A DNA stretch of 64,000 nucleotides from DASCQC01 sp036012865 (GTDB lineage Bacteria; Pseudomonadota; Gammaproteobacteria; Comchoanobacterales; Comchoanobacteraceae): NCBI GenBank assembly GCA_036012865.1, contig DASCQC010000016.1, positions 1 through 64,000 of the forward strand. The letters are read 5' to 3'. A model generated the notes under the pieces. That model was not told where the DNA came from. It made no database searches and saw nothing but the letters and a program-made list of their open reading frames with translations. Positions 1 to 9,039 of this stretch are shown piece after piece (the first letter of the stretch is position 1; every line of letters begins with the position of its first letter). A program made the position numbers and the translations under genes.

Positions 1-156
1 TTGATACGAGCCAACCATCCTCTAACCATTTTTTGGATTGTTGGGGCATTTTGGTCTTTATTTATCTGTTCTACGATACCACTAACAGTGTTTTTGACTG
101 CTAGTTGTTGATAATTGATACGAGCCAACCATCCTCTAATCATTTTTTGGATAGTC
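1..156 (-). repeat. In-frame tandem DNA repeat encoding IQ motifs
   Basis: Bases 1-42 and 115-156 are nearly identical (a few mismatches), with a period of 114 bases (38 codons). Each copy encodes one IQ motif of the hydrolase gene. The array continues to the window edge, so more copies may lie beyond it. Confidence 0.85.
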
Positions 157-2189
157 ATTGCTGCTCCACCTTTTTTTCTGACAAGGCGGTCTTTACAAGT
201 GCTTAATAAATTATAAGATATGAATGGGGGAAGTGGAGATAGAAACCCCATCATAGCCGTCTCTGCAGGGCTAAGTTGTTGAGCGGGCGACCACGGGTCA
301 GTATATCCTGAGTTAGGTTGCAACATCCTCCTAGCTGCAGAGCTGTTGGGATCCGTCATTTCGCTGTTGGGGGAGTACATAAGGAGCTCCTTTTTTGGGG
401 GGGTTGATAAATATACAAGGCGTTCGCTTAAACACCTATACCCTGCTGGCTGCTTCGGGAGACCTTTATGATTCAAAAACAACCGAGCAGTACGTTCCCC
501 CAGTCTTTTAGTAACAAGAGGACTTAGGACGGTGTGTTTAAATAATTCATAAAGACTAAATTGATGGTCAGTAAGAACAAGGGCCTCGGTATCGTCGCTT
601 AGAGCATGCAGGATCATTTCGATCCTCTTTATAAGTTCACTGTTAGCAGGGTCTATTATTATGGAATTCACAAGGTCTCTAATATGCCTCGGGGAGGTTG
701 TTTGGCTGTTTATGATGTCGTTTCTTAGCCGGCATATGATTTCTGTCATTTCAACATAATAGTTATGAGTCATGCCCCAGTGATCGCAAAAAGATCTAAT
801 AAAAGGACGATCATCTTTTGGATGTTTTAAAATCGCTAGAATTTTTACCCCATTCTGGGTTTTGAAAGAGGCTGCACTTAACCCTTCTTTAGGCATTGTT
901 TCATGTGAAACCCGGTGTGGTGTTTTGCTGGAAACATAGTGGATGCCTTCCTCAGGATCAGTACCTATATCAATACTGGAGGGAATTATATCAGCTAGGG
1001 GCTCTCTTGCGTAATTAAGCAAAGATAAAACACAAGGAAACATTTCTTGAAGTTGTTTTATTTGATCAGCTAAGTCTATATCATTTTTTCGATCTTGTTT
1101 TTTTCCTTCAAAGTATATCTTCGCAACTCTTGGAAAAGCTGTTTTTACCAACCCCCCAATTAAGCTTCCACCAGTACCATTGAGTACATAATCAAAATAC
1201 TGATTAATATTTCGATTAGATTCAATATCCAGTTCTCTCCAAGCCTTTTCAGTAGAGTAGCCATATTCTTGGTAGGATTTTTCAAGTAATGCCAGAATAT
1301 TTATTGCTTGCTCTTCTTGAGAATTGCCTTGTTTTCTAATTAGAGGCTTGGCTAAGAAGCTTTTATTATAAGCTTCCTCTTCTTCTTGGCAGGTGGCTCT
1401 ATTTGCAATTCTGGACATATTATCGAATATCTCGCTTGAGGGAATGCCCGCATCATCGATGGCTTTTAACAACAGATGAGTAAGTAAGTTAGCGATAGCA
1501 CTTTTTCCTTTAGCGGCAGCAATGGCCTGTTTAGCATGATTTCCTGGGAGAAAAACAAGGTGGTGATGATCGGCCAGGGGGCTATTAAGCGGGTCTATAG
1601 TTTCTTCAAAGCCGTTTCGTGGTTCACTTAACATGCAAATAAGGTGCATGTTTCTTATTCTTTTTGGAATTCCATAGAATCTTTTAGGATCCTCTTGTTG
1701 AGGGCCGATAACAGGGTCATGAGCAAATACATCAACATTGGCATCAGGGTATTCATTAAGTAGTTTTTTTGATGTGGTTATGGCGTTGACTGCTCCGCGA
1801 CTATGACCTACCAAGACGAAGGATGTTGTTGATGGGGCCTCTTTTTCTTCTTTTTTACTCTCAGATGAATGGTGTTCGCGAATAATTTTTAACACAGTCT
1901 CTGGAAGGTCATCTAGCCCTAAAGGGCCTGTTCCGTTAAATATATCACTGTGTCTATCGTTCCCAACAGTTCCGCAACCATTTAATACGAGGACAGGGTG
2001 CTTATTAGATAACTCTAGGGCAACAGGATCCATGAAACATCTTTGGTTTTCGAGGGTATCTCCAGTGCCTTCAAAAAAGATAAAAATAGTGGAGTAGCGG
2101 TTAGGCTTGTGCTGATTGAAATTATGAAATATGCCCGACTCTTCAGACGTCTCTTTTAGGCCTTCGATGTTTTTAGGTGGTTTTTTCAT
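1..2189 (-). CDS. Alpha/beta hydrolase (DUF2235/Tle-like) with C-terminal IQ motifs, 3' end outside window
   Basis: The frame is open from an ATG at 2189 to the window edge (729 codons, no stop), so the C-terminus is missing. Near residues 37-45 is FFEGTGDT, and at about 128-133 is GHSRGA, a serine nucleophile elbow (Ser130). This pairing resembles the DUF2235/Tle1-type phospholipase fold. A long region without recognised domains follows. At about residues 679-690 and 717-728 are TIQKMIRGWLAR and TIQKMVRGWLAR, both matching the eukaryotic IQ consensus (IQxxxRGxxxR) that binds calmodulin. The start has a weak AGGA upstream; an ATG 16 bases further out is out of frame. The hydrolase fold is moderately sure, the exact family less so. 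A secreted lipase-type effector controlled by host calmodulin is inference. Confidence 0.75.
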   Translation of the reverse strand, partial: MKKPPKNIEGLKETSEESGIFHNFNQHKPNRYSTIFIFFEGTGDTLENQRCFMDPVALELSNKHPVLVLNGCGTVGNDRHSDIFNGTGPLGLDDLPETVLKIIREHHSSESKKEEKEAPSTTSFVLVGHSRGAVNAITTSKKLLNEYPDANVDVFAHDPVIGPQQEDPKRFYGIPKRIRNMHLICMLSEPRNGFEETIDPLNSPLADHHHLVFLPGNHAKQAIAAAKGKSAIANLLTHLLLKAIDDAGIPSSEIFDNMSRIANRATCQEEEEAYNKSFLAKPLIRKQGNSQEEQAINILALLEKSYQEYGYSTEKAWRELDIESNRNINQYFDYVLNGTGGSLIGGLVKTAFPRVAKIYFEGKKQDRKNDIDLADQIKQLQEMFPCVLSLLNYAREPLADIIPSSIDIGTDPEEGIHYVSSKTPHRVSHETMPKEGLSAASFKTQNGVKILAILKHPKDDRPFIRSFCDHWGMTHNYYVEMTEIICRLRNDIINSQTTSPRHIRDLVNSIIIDPANSELIKRIEMILHALSDDTEALVLTDHQFSLYELFKHTVLSPLVTKRLGERTARLFLNHKGLPKQPAGYRCLSERLVYLSTPPKKELLMYSPNSEMTDPNSSAARRMLQPNSGYTDPWSPAQQLSPAETAMMGFLSPLPPFISYNLLSTCKDRLVRKKGGAAMTIQKMIRGWLARINYQQLAVKNTVSGIVEQINKDQNAPTIQKMVRGWLARI

Positions 2190-2281
2190 ATTCTGATCCT
2201 GTCATTTTCTTTTTAGGCTTAAACTTTAGCAGATCGTAACCGCTGCGTCAATTTTTTTTTGTTAAATAGTTGATTTTAAGT

Positions 2282-2638
2282 CTATATTATGGGCTCTCCA
2301 AACCTATTAGGCTCCTCTTGTCCTTCAGATAATAGTACAGGGAGTAAAAGGACAAAGCCGATCCCTCCAACTAAGAAGGACAGGGTCCATTTTCCGCTTA
2401 GGTTGTGATCATGTAGTCTTCGTACAGATACGGAAATTACAGGAAGGGTTAGTAACATCAGGGTGAGCGCTTTAAAGGGAGGAACTTTACTAGAGGCATA
2501 GAAAAAAGAATCCAAAAGAGGAGCAAGAAAAAAAGCAAACAGGACATAGGTGCTAATAATACAGATAAACTCACCTCGAGAAGCGCGTGAGGAAAAGTTA
2601 AAGGCATTGGAAAGACCGTTGGTTAGGTTGTTTAACAT
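2282..2638 (-). CDS. DUF805 family inner-membrane protein
   Basis: This 118-residue protein has the DUF805 (YhaH/YhaI-like) layout. An N-terminal F-x-x-RASRGEF motif at about residues 15-23 is followed by hydrophobic segments near 24-45 and 58-72, the signature SVRRLHD near 71-77, and a last membrane span near 84-103. Length is normal for the family. Members sit in the inner membrane and their biochemical role is unknown. It lies alone between the IQ-motif hydrolase and a frameshifted secreted protein, all on the minus strand, with gaps of about 90-120 bases. It is probably expressed independently. Confidence 0.85.
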   Translation of the reverse strand: MLNNLTNGLSNAFNFSSRASRGEFICIISTYVLFAFFLAPLLDSFFYASSKVPPFKALTLMLLTLPVISVSVRRLHDHNLSGKWTLSFLVGGIGFVLLLPVLLSEGQEEPNRFGEPII

Positions 2639-2757
2639 GAGTTTAAATCCCTCTTAAAGCTATATGTTAGCATGTATTTTAATCTTTTTTCAATGTATGT
2701 GCGTATTTAACTGCTTTTTAAAGATCTTAGCAGATTAATGGGGTTAGGGCGTTAAAC

Positions 2758-3105
2758 CTATCCTTCCTCGCATTCATACCTGTTTTTATGGAAGACACAG
2801 GAGTGTCTTCCCCACCTGCCTTTGAAATAAATATCATGGTATCCCTGATGTTTTTTAGAAGAAATTTCAACGGAATGGCCGGGGAAAAAAGAGCCAATAA
2901 CTTTCCATTGGTCTTTTCTTTTTGCAAGAATATAGGGCCTACAGCCACCACTGCCACAAAGGTATATGCCCTCTAGGTTGACAATAACCTCTTTGTGTCC
3001 GTTATTATTTAAGTCTAAAGAGGCTGTTTTGAATGTTAAGCCAAAGTTTAACTGTTGTCGACAGTCGTTTTTAAGATAACAGCCGTTGATAAACCAGTTT
3101 TTCAA
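2758..3105 (-). pseudogene. Frameshifted secreted Cys-rich protein, C-terminal part
   Basis: This frame codes the body of a probable periplasmic or secreted protein whose signal peptide lies in another frame just upstream (3102-3290). Visible features are LDLNNNGHKEVIV, which resembles a Ca-binding D-x-N-x-N-G loop, and six cysteines including CGSGGC and a final C-x10-C. The frame is open upstream of the first ATG, through ISLKEGANQL, back to an A6 run at 3195-3200. One extra A there would join it to the signal-peptide frame. I do not recognise the family. It may be a real pseudogene, a slippage-expressed gene or a sequencing error in a homopolymer. Confidence 0.6.
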
Positions 3106-3290
3106 CCAGAGGTTAAACCCTTCATTAATTTGTTGATGTAAACCGTCGGCAATGGCTTTGGACTCGAGTTGATTGGCCCCCTCTTTAAGAGATATTTTTT
3201 AAGGTGATATGAAAAAGCATGGGTGGGAAAACCAAAGAGAATTGCAATGATCATAAAAAAAGAAATTGTTTTAGGTTGCTGATTGGGCAT
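3102..3290 (-). pseudogene. Signal-peptide half of the frameshifted secreted protein
   Basis: An ATG at 3290 begins MPNQQPKTISFF, followed by a hydrophobic stretch and a typical AFS cleavage site, so this is a Sec signal peptide. After about 35 residues the frame passes the A6 run (3195-3200) and continues as an unrelated tail of about 30 residues to a stop overlapping the next frame. The real mature sequence continues in the frame at 2758-3105. A start at 3338 would add 16 charged residues before the signal peptide and is less likely. Confidence 0.55.
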
Positions 3291-3466
3291 GGTTATCTCT
3301 TGGTTAGCTGTTTTGTGGCAGTGTCTTAGTTTTTTCACAAGCAGGTTTTAACCCTCTCCCAAAGCTTATCATAGCAATGCCTTTTTGATAAGAGAATCCG
3401 CAACGAGGGACTAAAATATATCTTTAGTATAAATGAAAGGAGCCCATTGATATGTCTGGTAGAAGA

Positions 3467-3796
3467 TTAAGAAACAGCGCCCTTAAATATATTGGCTAGG
3501 GTTACCCCCATAACGATTAAAAATAAACCTAGGAGGGTTTGCCAGCTTAATGTTTGTTTATAAATAATATAACTTAATAATGAGATAAAGACAATGCCAA
3601 GGCCAGACCATACGGCATATATGATTGCTAAAGGTATCTTTTGAGATAAAATCGCTAAGAGATAAAAAGAAACTCCATATGACATCAGCAACAAGGTGGT
3701 TGGAATTATCCTGGTAAAGTTTTGTGATACAGGTAAGAGCATGGTTCCTAAAACTTCAAAGGAAATGGCGGTAAAAAGGATGAGGTATAAATTCAT
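3467..3796 (-). CDS. Small multidrug resistance (SMR) family transporter
   Basis: The 109-residue protein from the ATG at 3796 has four membrane spans and the SMR features. The membrane-embedded glutamate sits in the first helix (residue 14, in FEVLGT), and YAVWSGLG precedes the third/fourth-helix region. This matches EmrE/QacE/SugE-type proton-coupled efflux of cationic compounds, working as a dimer in the inner membrane. A longer reading from 3862 adds 22 polar residues that the family lacks. A possible -10 element TATAAT lies about 60 bases upstream. The substrate cannot be told from sequence. Confidence 0.85.
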   Translation of the reverse strand: MNLYLILFTAISFEVLGTMLLPVSQNFTRIIPTTLLLMSYGVSFYLLAILSQKIPLAIIYAVWSGLGIVFISLLSYIIYKQTLSWQTLLGLFLIVMGVTLANIFKGAVS

Positions 3797-4169
3797 TCGA
3801 TGGCTCAAGGTTCTGTTGTCATATCTTCTTAAGATAAGATCACAATAGACAGTATTATACAAGAAATCATTGCAACAATATTCTTAAGGAGCTGATTTGC
3901 AGGATAGCTTTATAGGCTATTGGTTGGAGAGGATAAAATCGTAAATAGTGAGATCAATAAGATCATTGCAAAAAATCAAGTTAAATATAACTCTTGATGC
4001 TTTGTAGTTATCCGGTGTTTTTCTGGTAATAATAAGTCTTTAAACATATTTTATCCTTGTGTTGATTTTAAGGCGCAGAAAATAAAGAAAAACTATTACA
4101 ATGTTGCACGCTTTGCAAGTCTTCTAATATCTTCTCTGCTTTTTGTTTCAATGAAACAATGGTTTGTTC
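3797..4169. other. Intergenic region without a convincing gene
   Basis: AT-rich sequence between two minus-strand membrane-protein genes. The part nearest the SMR gene may hold its promoter. A 23-codon minus-strand ORF with a fair ribosome site sits near 3980-4050 but has no other support. No RNA gene was recognised. Confidence 0.4.
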
Positions 4170-4547
4170 TTATTTTAACCAATTACGGGATTCTTCCGTA
4201 AATAAAAAATATATAGCTGTACATTGAGCTAATAGTTGAATCGAGGATAATACTCCAGCAAAACCGAATTCAAAATAATGTGCGAGTTGTTGAATGTAAG
4301 TTACTAGCCCTGCAGCAAATAGGGCAACTAGAACCCACTTTGCAATGTTACTTCTCTTTCTTGAGATTAATAAAGTCAAAAGTAAGATTAGGCTAAAAGT
4401 AAAGACCATTACAATCATTGTAAAAGCAGTAGTGATTATCTTTCCATCATAAGTAACGTGGTTCGGAGGTGTCAGTATGGATAGTAGAAGTCCCAATGCT
4501 AATGAAGACAGCATTAACCATTCGAAATATTTTATGTGGGTGGGCAT
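4170..4547 (-). CDS. Four-span membrane protein of unknown function
   Basis: 125 residues with hydrophobic segments at about 10-26, 40-63, 68-85 and 97-117, and short charged loops (ISRKRSNIAK). This is a small inner-membrane protein. An AGGAGT ribosome site sits 8 bases before the ATG at 4547, which fixes the start. It lies just downstream of glmS on the same strand, 50 bases away, so it may be read through from glmS. No family was recognised. Confidence 0.7.
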   Translation of the reverse strand: MPTHIKYFEWLMLSSLALGLLLSILTPPNHVTYDGKIITTAFTMIVMVFTFSLILLLTLLISRKRSNIAKWVLVALFAAGLVTYIQQLAHYFEFGFAGVLSSIQLLAQCTAIYFLFTEESRNWLK

Positions 4548-4597
4548 TATTATAACTCCTATTTTAATTCAACGACATAAAGAGCAGATCTACACGG

Positions 4598-6391
4598 CTA
4601 CTCCACGGTTACACATTTTGCTAAGTTTCTAGGCTGATCGACGTCTAGTCCTTTGTTTTTAGCAATATGGTAGGCAAGTAGCTGTAATGGAATATTAAAA
4701 ATAATAGGGGCAAGCCATTTAGCACAAAGAGGAACCTCTATGATGTCTATGCAAGGGACTGTAATGGCTTCTTTCGGTAGAGATGTAAAGACAAGAAGAG
4801 GGCCTTGCCGTGCTGAAATTTCTTCTAGGTTTGAGAGCATCTTTTTTTGGGTAGGGCCATCATCAACCAGTGCGATAGTCGGAAAGTTTTTATCGATAAT
4901 GGCAAGAGGGCCGTGTTTTAGCTCTCCTCCAGGGTAAGCTTCTGCATGAATGTAGCTGATTTCTTTTAGCTTGAGCGAGCCTTCTAGGGCAATAGGGTAT
5001 AAGCTTCCTCGGCCTAAATACATGAGGTGTTGTGCATCAACCAATTTATTTGCAATGCTCATAATCAACGACTCTAGCTTGAGGCATTGTTGAATTAGGT
5101 TGGGTATTTCTTGTATGTTTTCTTGGATTTCACGGGACATCTTTGGAGAACAAATGTTCGTACAATAGTATAAAAGAGCCGATAATTGATTGGTAAATGT
5201 TTTAGTTGCAGCAACGCCAATTTCTTTTCCGGAGTGAATAAATAAAGAAGCATGGGCTGTTCTAGGTAAAGCACTTTCTGGCACGTTGCAGAAGGAAAGG
5301 TGCTGTACATAGGGGTGCTCTTTTAATGTGTTTTTGACTGCTGCCAGAGTGTCAGCGGTTTCACCTGATTGAGATATCGATAGGATAAGGTCACCCTCTT
5401 GAAAAGCTTTTTTTCGGTACCGGCTTTCACTGGATACTTCAATATGGCAAGGAATATTAGCCAGTTCTTCTATCCAATATTTGGCTACAAGGCCTGCGTG
5501 ATAACTACTGCCACAGGCTGTAATATGAATTTGTTTAGGCCGGTTAATCACGTCGATTGGGTTTGGAGAAAGTTTGCTATAATGTTTAAGTTGACTTAGT
5601 ACACATTGAGGCTGTTCGTGAATTTCTTTATGCATGTAGTGTTTGTGATCGTCAAGATAAATGGAGGATGTTGCGGTTTCTATTTGATGGATTTGTGGTT
5701 TTTTTTCTGTACCCATTGCTGAATATACTGCGTGATTATCAGGGCTTAAAAAGCAAACATCTCCTTCTTCAAGGTAAATAAATTGTTGAGTATATCCAGA
5801 TAAAGCTAACATATCAGAGGCTAAAAAGTTACCCAGGTGGCTTAAACCAATAACTAGAGGCGAATGTTGACTTACACCCACGATGGTTTCAGGAAACTGT
5901 TTGTTAATGATCGCTAGGGCATAGCTACCTTCAAGCTGTTTGCAAGTTTTTCTTATAGCCTCTAGCCACTCTTGAGTCGTTAGGCTATGGAGGTGTAATA
6001 AGTGAGAAATGACTTCAGTATCTGTTTCTGACTTGAATGTGTAACCTTTCTTTTTCAGAAAGTTTTTTAGTTCAGAGTGGTTTTCAATAATACCGTTATG
6101 TACTACGGCTATGGTTTCATGTGAAACTTGTGGGTGAGCATTAGTAACAGAGGGCTTTCCGTGAGTGGCCCACCTTGTGTGGGATATGATTGTTTTTGAT
6201 GATTCTTTTTGACCAATTCTTTGGTTTAGCAAAGAAACTTTTCCGATGTTTTTTTTACAAACAAGAGACTCACCATCAATGTAGCCTATGCCTGCAGAGT
6301 CATACCCTCTATATTCAAGTAACTTTAAGCTTTTAGTTATCATGTTAAGTGATTGAGGCTGTTTAAACACGCCACCAACAATACCACACAT
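4598..6391 (-). CDS. glmS: Glutamine-fructose-6-phosphate aminotransferase (isomerizing)
   Basis: GlmS makes glucosamine-6-phosphate from fructose-6-phosphate and glutamine, the first step to UDP-GlcNAc for peptidoglycan and LPS. The 597 residues start MCGIVGG, placing the catalytic Cys of the Ntn glutaminase domain at residue 2, with HTRWATHGKP at 71-80. Two SIS isomerase domains follow (TACGSSYHAG near 291-300, SQSGET near 340, GGELKHGP near 488), and the C-terminus DVDQPRNLAKCVTVE carries the usual active-site tail. Length is normal. It is transcribed away from folA. In many gammaproteobacteria glmS follows glmU and the atp operon; here it lies about 18 kb from them. Confidence 0.97.
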   Translation of the reverse strand: MCGIVGGVFKQPQSLNMITKSLKLLEYRGYDSAGIGYIDGESLVCKKNIGKVSLLNQRIGQKESSKTIISHTRWATHGKPSVTNAHPQVSHETIAVVHNGIIENHSELKNFLKKKGYTFKSETDTEVISHLLHLHSLTTQEWLEAIRKTCKQLEGSYALAIINKQFPETIVGVSQHSPLVIGLSHLGNFLASDMLALSGYTQQFIYLEEGDVCFLSPDNHAVYSAMGTEKKPQIHQIETATSSIYLDDHKHYMHKEIHEQPQCVLSQLKHYSKLSPNPIDVINRPKQIHITACGSSYHAGLVAKYWIEELANIPCHIEVSSESRYRKKAFQEGDLILSISQSGETADTLAAVKNTLKEHPYVQHLSFCNVPESALPRTAHASLFIHSGKEIGVAATKTFTNQLSALLYYCTNICSPKMSREIQENIQEIPNLIQQCLKLESLIMSIANKLVDAQHLMYLGRGSLYPIALEGSLKLKEISYIHAEAYPGGELKHGPLAIIDKNFPTIALVDDGPTQKKMLSNLEEISARQGPLLVFTSLPKEAITVPCIDIIEVPLCAKWLAPIIFNIPLQLLAYHIAKNKGLDVDQPRNLAKCVTVE

Positions 6392-6537
6392 TTAGAACTC
6401 CACAGCAAAGAGTTCATGCTAGCAGATGACTTTGCCTGGGTCTAGTCATGATTGACAAGTTTTGAGCAGTGTTTATAGGTTGACCTTTCTAAGAAGGGTT
6501 AGTAGTCTATCGTAGCGAATATAGAGAGGGTATGTTC

Positions 6538-7011
6538 ATGTTGTCATTGATTGCTGCAACGTCTATAAATGGAGTCATAGGTGCTCATGGAAAGCTGCCC
6601 TGGCACTTTTCTGAAGATTTTAAATGGTTCAAAAAAATTACGATGGGGTCAACCTTAATTGTTGGGAGGAGAACCTTCGAAAGTATGGGGGTGTTGCCTG
6701 GAAGAAAGCTGATTGTTTTATCGTGGACAAAACAAACTTATGAAAATCCCTCTGTATCTTATGCTAATAGCTTAGACCAAGCTCTTTCTCTGGCGAAAGA
6801 GTCCCAACCTGTTTTTATCATTGGTGGGGCTAATCTTTATGAAGAGTCTTTACCCAAGATTTCTTCCCTTTACCTTACCGTTATTGATAAGGTCTATGAA
6901 GGAGATGCTTTTTTTCCTAAAATCCCTTGGAATAAGTTTCGTATCGAGTATTTCAAGCGGGTTGAAGAAAAGGGCACACGTTTATCTTTTATGAAAGCCG
7001 TTCGTTATTGA
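6538..7011 (+). CDS. folA: Dihydrofolate reductase
   Basis: FolA reduces dihydrofolate to tetrahydrofolate with NADPH and is the trimethoprim target. From the ATG at 6538 the protein is 157 residues, with IAATSINGVIG, LPWHF and the catalytic Asp at position 27 exactly as in E. coli. IVGRRTFESMG and FIIGGANLY form the NADPH site. An AGAGAGG ribosome site lies 8 bases before 6538 but only 2 bases before the ATG at 6532, so 6538 is preferred. The gene diverges from glmS. Confidence 0.96.
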   Translation: MLSLIAATSINGVIGAHGKLPWHFSEDFKWFKKITMGSTLIVGRRTFESMGVLPGRKLIVLSWTKQTYENPSVSYANSLDQALSLAKESQPVFIIGGANLYEESLPKISSLYLTVIDKVYEGDAFFPKIPWNKFRIEYFKRVEEKGTRLSFMKAVRY

Positions 7012-7020
7012 TTTATTATT

Positions 7021-7165
7021 TCAAAGATCTCTTGGGCGAGAGGATGGCTTGTAGGGCATGAATAAGATTTTATTGTTGAGGTTGTTTTGTTTTTTGTTAT
7101 TAAGTGATGATTTAAGCGTCGCTATGAAATACTCAAGAAACATTTTAATTTTTATACTATAAAGA
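7021..7165 (+). repeat. Degenerate copy of the local intergenic repeat
   Basis: This segment aligns loosely with the three clear repeat copies at 8650, 9214 and 10013. It shares CTTGGGCGAGA, GGCTTGTAGGGC, a T-rich block and an AAGAAAC-type motif, but its hairpin is decayed. It lies directly upstream of the RCC1-like gene and ends near TATACTATAA, a likely -10 region for that gene. Confidence 0.5.
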
Positions 7166-7180
7166 TAAAGAGGTGAGGGA

Positions 7181-8587
7181 ATGCTGAAAAAATCAAAGAC
7201 AACATTAACAGATATAGCTGATAAGAGTGGCAAAAGTAGTCGTAAAGGCCCCATGAAACCTATTGTTGGTTTTATTCCGACAAAGGATTTGCGCTCTCTG
7301 GCCCTAAGCAACAAGCAGTTTCAAGTTATTGCTGCAAATGAAGCAAAGAGTAGGGCTTATCGGGTGGTGGCTATGAGGGCAGGGGAGTCCCATGATGTTC
7401 TACTTCTATCGTCTGCTTTTGAGGGGCATAATAAGGTTTTTGTTAGAGGCGGTAATGATTATCAATATATAGGTCTAAAGAAACTCGGGTACTATCATGA
7501 GTTTAATGAGGTTGCTTTGCCTAAAGGGTTTAGCTTAAAAGATGTTTTTGCTGGCCCTAATCAAACGTTTTTTCTGGGCAAGGAGAGCGGAAATCAATCT
7601 CTGTTGGTTTGTGGACATAACCAATCTGGTGAGCTAGGTATCGGAAAAATTTCACACAATGAGTATATGGCTCGTGTTAATTTGCCCTCAGGATTTGAAT
7701 TAAATAGAGTTATTACTTCTTTAAAATACTCTGTTTTTAAAGGAAAAGATATAAAATCTGGTGTAGATCAGCTATATGTTTGCGGTGCCATTCGTGAGAA
7801 TGAGGTATTTGAGAACCAAACAGAATTTACCAAGCTTCCCAATATTGAAATACCCGAAAATTTTGAGTTAGAAGATGTGGTTGTTGCAAGATCTTTTTTC
7901 TATCTTTTAGGTAAAAATATTATATCACAAGAAGTTATGTTGTTTGAAAGTGACAGGGCTCTTTCTATAAAGGGGTTGATGTCAACTAGCGTTAAGACAG
8001 TTAAGCTGTTTCCTAATTTCAATTTACAAAAAGTAGTAGTAGCAGATAGTTATGCCAGTACGTCAATTTTTCTTCTGGGGCAGAGTGATACAGGTAGTAG
8101 TCTTTATGTTTTTGGTTCAAATAATGTGGGTCAGCTAGGGCTAGGGTCTGATGCTGATGTAACAATGTTTCAAGATGTTGATTTGCCCCCTAAATTTATC
8201 GTAGATGATGTTTGTTGTCATAGCACTATAACTGTGTTGAAAGGTAACAATACTGTTACAGGTAAAGATCAATTATATGCTTGTGGAAACTTTATGCCTG
8301 GTATGGTTGCGCATATGCTGGAATATTTTCCTAGTATGATCTATGAAAAAAAATTAGATCAAGATGGTAACCTACAATTATATTCTCCTGGAAGCAATAC
8401 GTTTAAATGGGTGAAACTAACAGAAAAAATAGAAAAAATTAAGAAGGTTCTATGTAGGGCTGGTAGAATTTTATTGGAGGACCAAGATAATAAGCTATAT
8501 AGCCTTGACAGGGGGCAAATTATTGAGCTGCAGTGGCCACAATGGTTACACCTCAAGAATGATGGTAAAAAGCCGGCACCTAGATAG
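7181..8587 (+). CDS. RCC1-repeat protein, putative effector
   Basis: The 468-residue protein contains RCC1-type beta-propeller repeats. The clearest are LLVCGHNQSGELGIG at about residues 141-155 and LYVFGSNNVGQLGLG at about 308-322. Degenerate blades are visible at LYVCGA near 198 and LYACGN near 365. There is no signal peptide. RCC1 proteins in eukaryotes act on Ran or other small GTPases, and bacterial versions in Legionella and Coxiella relatives are often translocated effectors. A strong GAGGTGAGGGA ribosome site precedes the ATG. The gene is flanked by copies of a local repeat. Repeat identity is good, the effector role is inference. Confidence 0.8.
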   Translation: MLKKSKTTLTDIADKSGKSSRKGPMKPIVGFIPTKDLRSLALSNKQFQVIAANEAKSRAYRVVAMRAGESHDVLLLSSAFEGHNKVFVRGGNDYQYIGLKKLGYYHEFNEVALPKGFSLKDVFAGPNQTFFLGKESGNQSLLVCGHNQSGELGIGKISHNEYMARVNLPSGFELNRVITSLKYSVFKGKDIKSGVDQLYVCGAIRENEVFENQTEFTKLPNIEIPENFELEDVVVARSFFYLLGKNIISQEVMLFESDRALSIKGLMSTSVKTVKLFPNFNLQKVVVADSYASTSIFLLGQSDTGSSLYVFGSNNVGQLGLGSDADVTMFQDVDLPPKFIVDDVCCHSTITVLKGNNTVTGKDQLYACGNFMPGMVAHMLEYFPSMIYEKKLDQDGNLQLYSPGSNTFKWVKLTEKIEKIKKVLCRAGRILLEDQDNKLYSLDRGQIIELQWPQWLHLKNDGKKPAPR

Positions 8588-8649
8588 TTGTTTACTGAGC
8601 TTTTGGGAGGTAATGTCGGGGTAAAAAAGATGGTTGTCTTATTAATGAT

Positions 8650-8850
8650 GTAAAAGCTCCTTTGGGCGAGAAAGGAGCTTTCATAGGGCATGAAGGAAAT
8701 CTTATTGTTTGGGTTTAATTCTTTTTTGTTCTTAAGTTATGAGTCAAGTATAAGGGCTAAAGATTAAGGAAATCTTAACGAATAAAAGTCTTCATTGTAT
8801 TGTTCTATAATCCTCCGAGTTTAGATCGTGTGATCAAGTTATTAATTTGA
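8650..8850 (+). repeat. Intergenic repeat, copy 1
   Basis: Begins with a perfect hairpin: AAAGCTCCTTT at 8653-8663, loop of 7, AAAGGAGCTTT at 8671-8681. It continues with conserved sequence through TTTTTTGTTCTTAAGTTATGA, a double TTAA element (8760-8779), TATAAT at 8806-8811, and ATTAATTTGA at 8841-8850. It lies 60 bases after the RCC1-like gene, where the hairpin could end transcription, although only three T follow it. Confidence 0.85.
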
Positions 8851-9039
8851 CTATCTTGGTCGTGGGGATAGATATATGTCACAGACTGTACTGAAAATTG
8901 ACTTCTTTATCATTATATCAAAAGTTGGGTGGGGTTGCTTTCAGGCTGCCTATCGACTGTTTTTATACTTCTTCTGACTTTATACTCTGCCGTTATGGTT
9001 TCATGGCTGGCTGATAATCCAATGCCCTTTCCATTTCTT

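Noticed and set aside
3980..4060. 23-codon ORF with a fair ribosome site downstream of the SMR gene region
   Set aside because: Too short, without conserved features or a clear partner gene.
7021..7314. Minus-strand ORF of 97 codons across the folA/RCC1 gap
   Set aside because: It overlaps the RCC1 start and the degenerate repeat; a shadow frame.
8359..8691. Minus-strand ORF of 110 codons over the end of the RCC1-like gene
   Set aside because: It reads the repeat hairpin and the complement of the RCC1 gene; no ribosome site and no conserved protein.
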